From positions 1 through 6,939 of the forward strand of contig JABDPP010000120.1 of assembly GCA_013042765.1 (NCBI GenBank): DNA of 6,939 bases. Direction: 5' to 3'. This DNA comes from Litoreibacter sp. (GTDB lineage Bacteria; Pseudomonadota; Alphaproteobacteria; Rhodobacterales; Rhodobacteraceae). Positions 6,561 through 6,939 of this stretch are shown one piece after another. A model generated the notes under the pieces. The model ran no database searches. It worked only from the letters and a program-made list of their open reading frames with translations, and was not told the DNA's origin. Every line of letters begins with the position of its first letter. The stretch's first letter is position 1. The position numbers were made by a program, and so were the translations under genes.

Positions 6561-6939
6561 ATGTCCGATGACACAGCACGGGGCCTCTCGCGGGGGCTGA
6601 CCAATTATGGTGATCGGGATTTCTCGGTCTACCTCCGCAACTCGTTTGCCTCTTCAATGGGTTATTCCCGCGAGGTGCTGAAAAAGCCGATCGTGGGTAT
6701 TGCGAACAGCTTTTCGGGCTTCAACAACTGCCATCGCCATTTTCCGGAGCTTTTGGAGGCGGTCAAGCGCGGCGTGTTGCTGGGCGGCGGCTTGCCGATC
6801 GAGTTCCCGACGATCTCGCTGGGGGAGGTTTTCCTGAGTCCGACCAGTCTGAAGTTCCGCAACCTGATGTCGATGGACACCGAGGAGATGGTGCGGGCCC
6901 AGCCGATGGATGCTGTCGTGCTTATGGGCGGTTGTGACA
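6561..6939 (+). CDS. IlvD/Edd-family [2Fe-2S] dehydratase, 3' truncated by the window
   Basis: Only the first 126 codons are present; the family is usually about 570-600 residues. The family dehydrates a 2,3-dihydroxy acid to a 2-keto-3-deoxy acid, as in dihydroxyacid, phosphogluconate and sugar-acid (arabinonate, xylonate) dehydratases. Landmarks are GIANSFSGFNNCHRHF (46-61) with cluster ligand Cys57, GGLPIEFPTISLGE (76-89) with metal ligand Glu89, and the end of the window in LMGGCD with Cys125 and Asp126. The Cys57-Cys125 spacing of 68, and Glu89 and Asp126, match the arrangement I recall for Rhizobium L-arabinonate dehydratase (Cys59, Glu91, Cys127, Asp128), which favours the sugar-acid branch. 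The start has a modest CAGGG site (6548-6552) inside the end of the ALDH gene, whose stop is 5 bases upstream. The third cluster cysteine and the substrate-defining C-terminus lie outside the window. Confidence 0.9.
   Translation, partial: MSDDTARGLSRGLTNYGDRDFSVYLRNSFASSMGYSREVLKKPIVGIANSFSGFNNCHRHFPELLEAVKRGVLLGGGLPIEFPTISLGEVFLSPTSLKFRNLMSMDTEEMVRAQPMDAVVLMGGCD

Noticed and set aside
6662..6880. Minus-strand 72-codon frame at the window end
   Set aside because: It lies opposite the strongly conserved IlvD/Edd N-terminus, so it is a shadow.
3207..6939. Sulfo-Entner-Doudoroff (sulfoquinovose) operon
   Set aside because: IlvD/Edd plus a GabD-like ALDH would fit, but that pathway uses an aldolase rather than a ThDP enzyme, and no sulfonate-specific gene is visible. 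Kept only as an alternative for the ALDH substrate.

Overview
The window reads as one plus-strand catabolic operon from a GC-rich proteobacterium. High-GC codon choice, short or overlapping gene junctions and a tripartite tricarboxylate transporter (TTT) linked to sugar-acid-type enzymes suggest an alphaproteobacterium, perhaps of the Rhodobacteraceae or Rhizobiales. That placement is an inference from style and content, since no phylogenetic marker is present.

Layout: positions 1-63 hold the last 20 codons of an unidentified plus-strand gene. A strong GC hairpin (71-100) and a second short palindrome (109-124) follow. Then come tctC (periplasmic binding protein, 168-1130), tctB (small membrane subunit, 1135-1641) and tctA (large membrane subunit, 1697-3232), which together form a complete TTT-family transporter. 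A two-part hairpin that can cover the tctA ribosome binding site fills the tctB-tctA gap. Downstream are a thiamine diphosphate (ThDP) enzyme related to IolD (best start GTG 3207, to 5102), an aldehyde dehydrogenase of the succinate-semialdehyde dehydrogenase type (5113-6555), and the first 126 codons of an IlvD/Edd-family [2Fe-2S] dehydratase (6561 to the window edge). No non-coding stretch exceeds 300 bases. I saw no RNA gene, insertion sequence, CRISPR array, attachment site or origin.

How the parts may work together (inference): the transporter takes up an organic acid. The dehydratase converts a 2,3-dihydroxy (aldonic-type) acid to a 2-keto-3-deoxy acid. The ThDP enzyme cleaves or decarboxylates a 2-keto or diketo intermediate, and the dehydrogenase oxidises the resulting aldehyde to an acid. 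The dehydrogenase keeps two arginines that in the SSADH family hold the substrate carboxylate, so an anionic aldehyde is likely. The combination of TTT transporter, IolD-like enzyme, ALDH and IlvD does not match a named pathway that I recognise. Its substrate is the main open question. All six recognisable families are known; the possible novelty lies in their combination, in the divergent IolD-like enzyme and in the unusual ligand loop of the binding protein.
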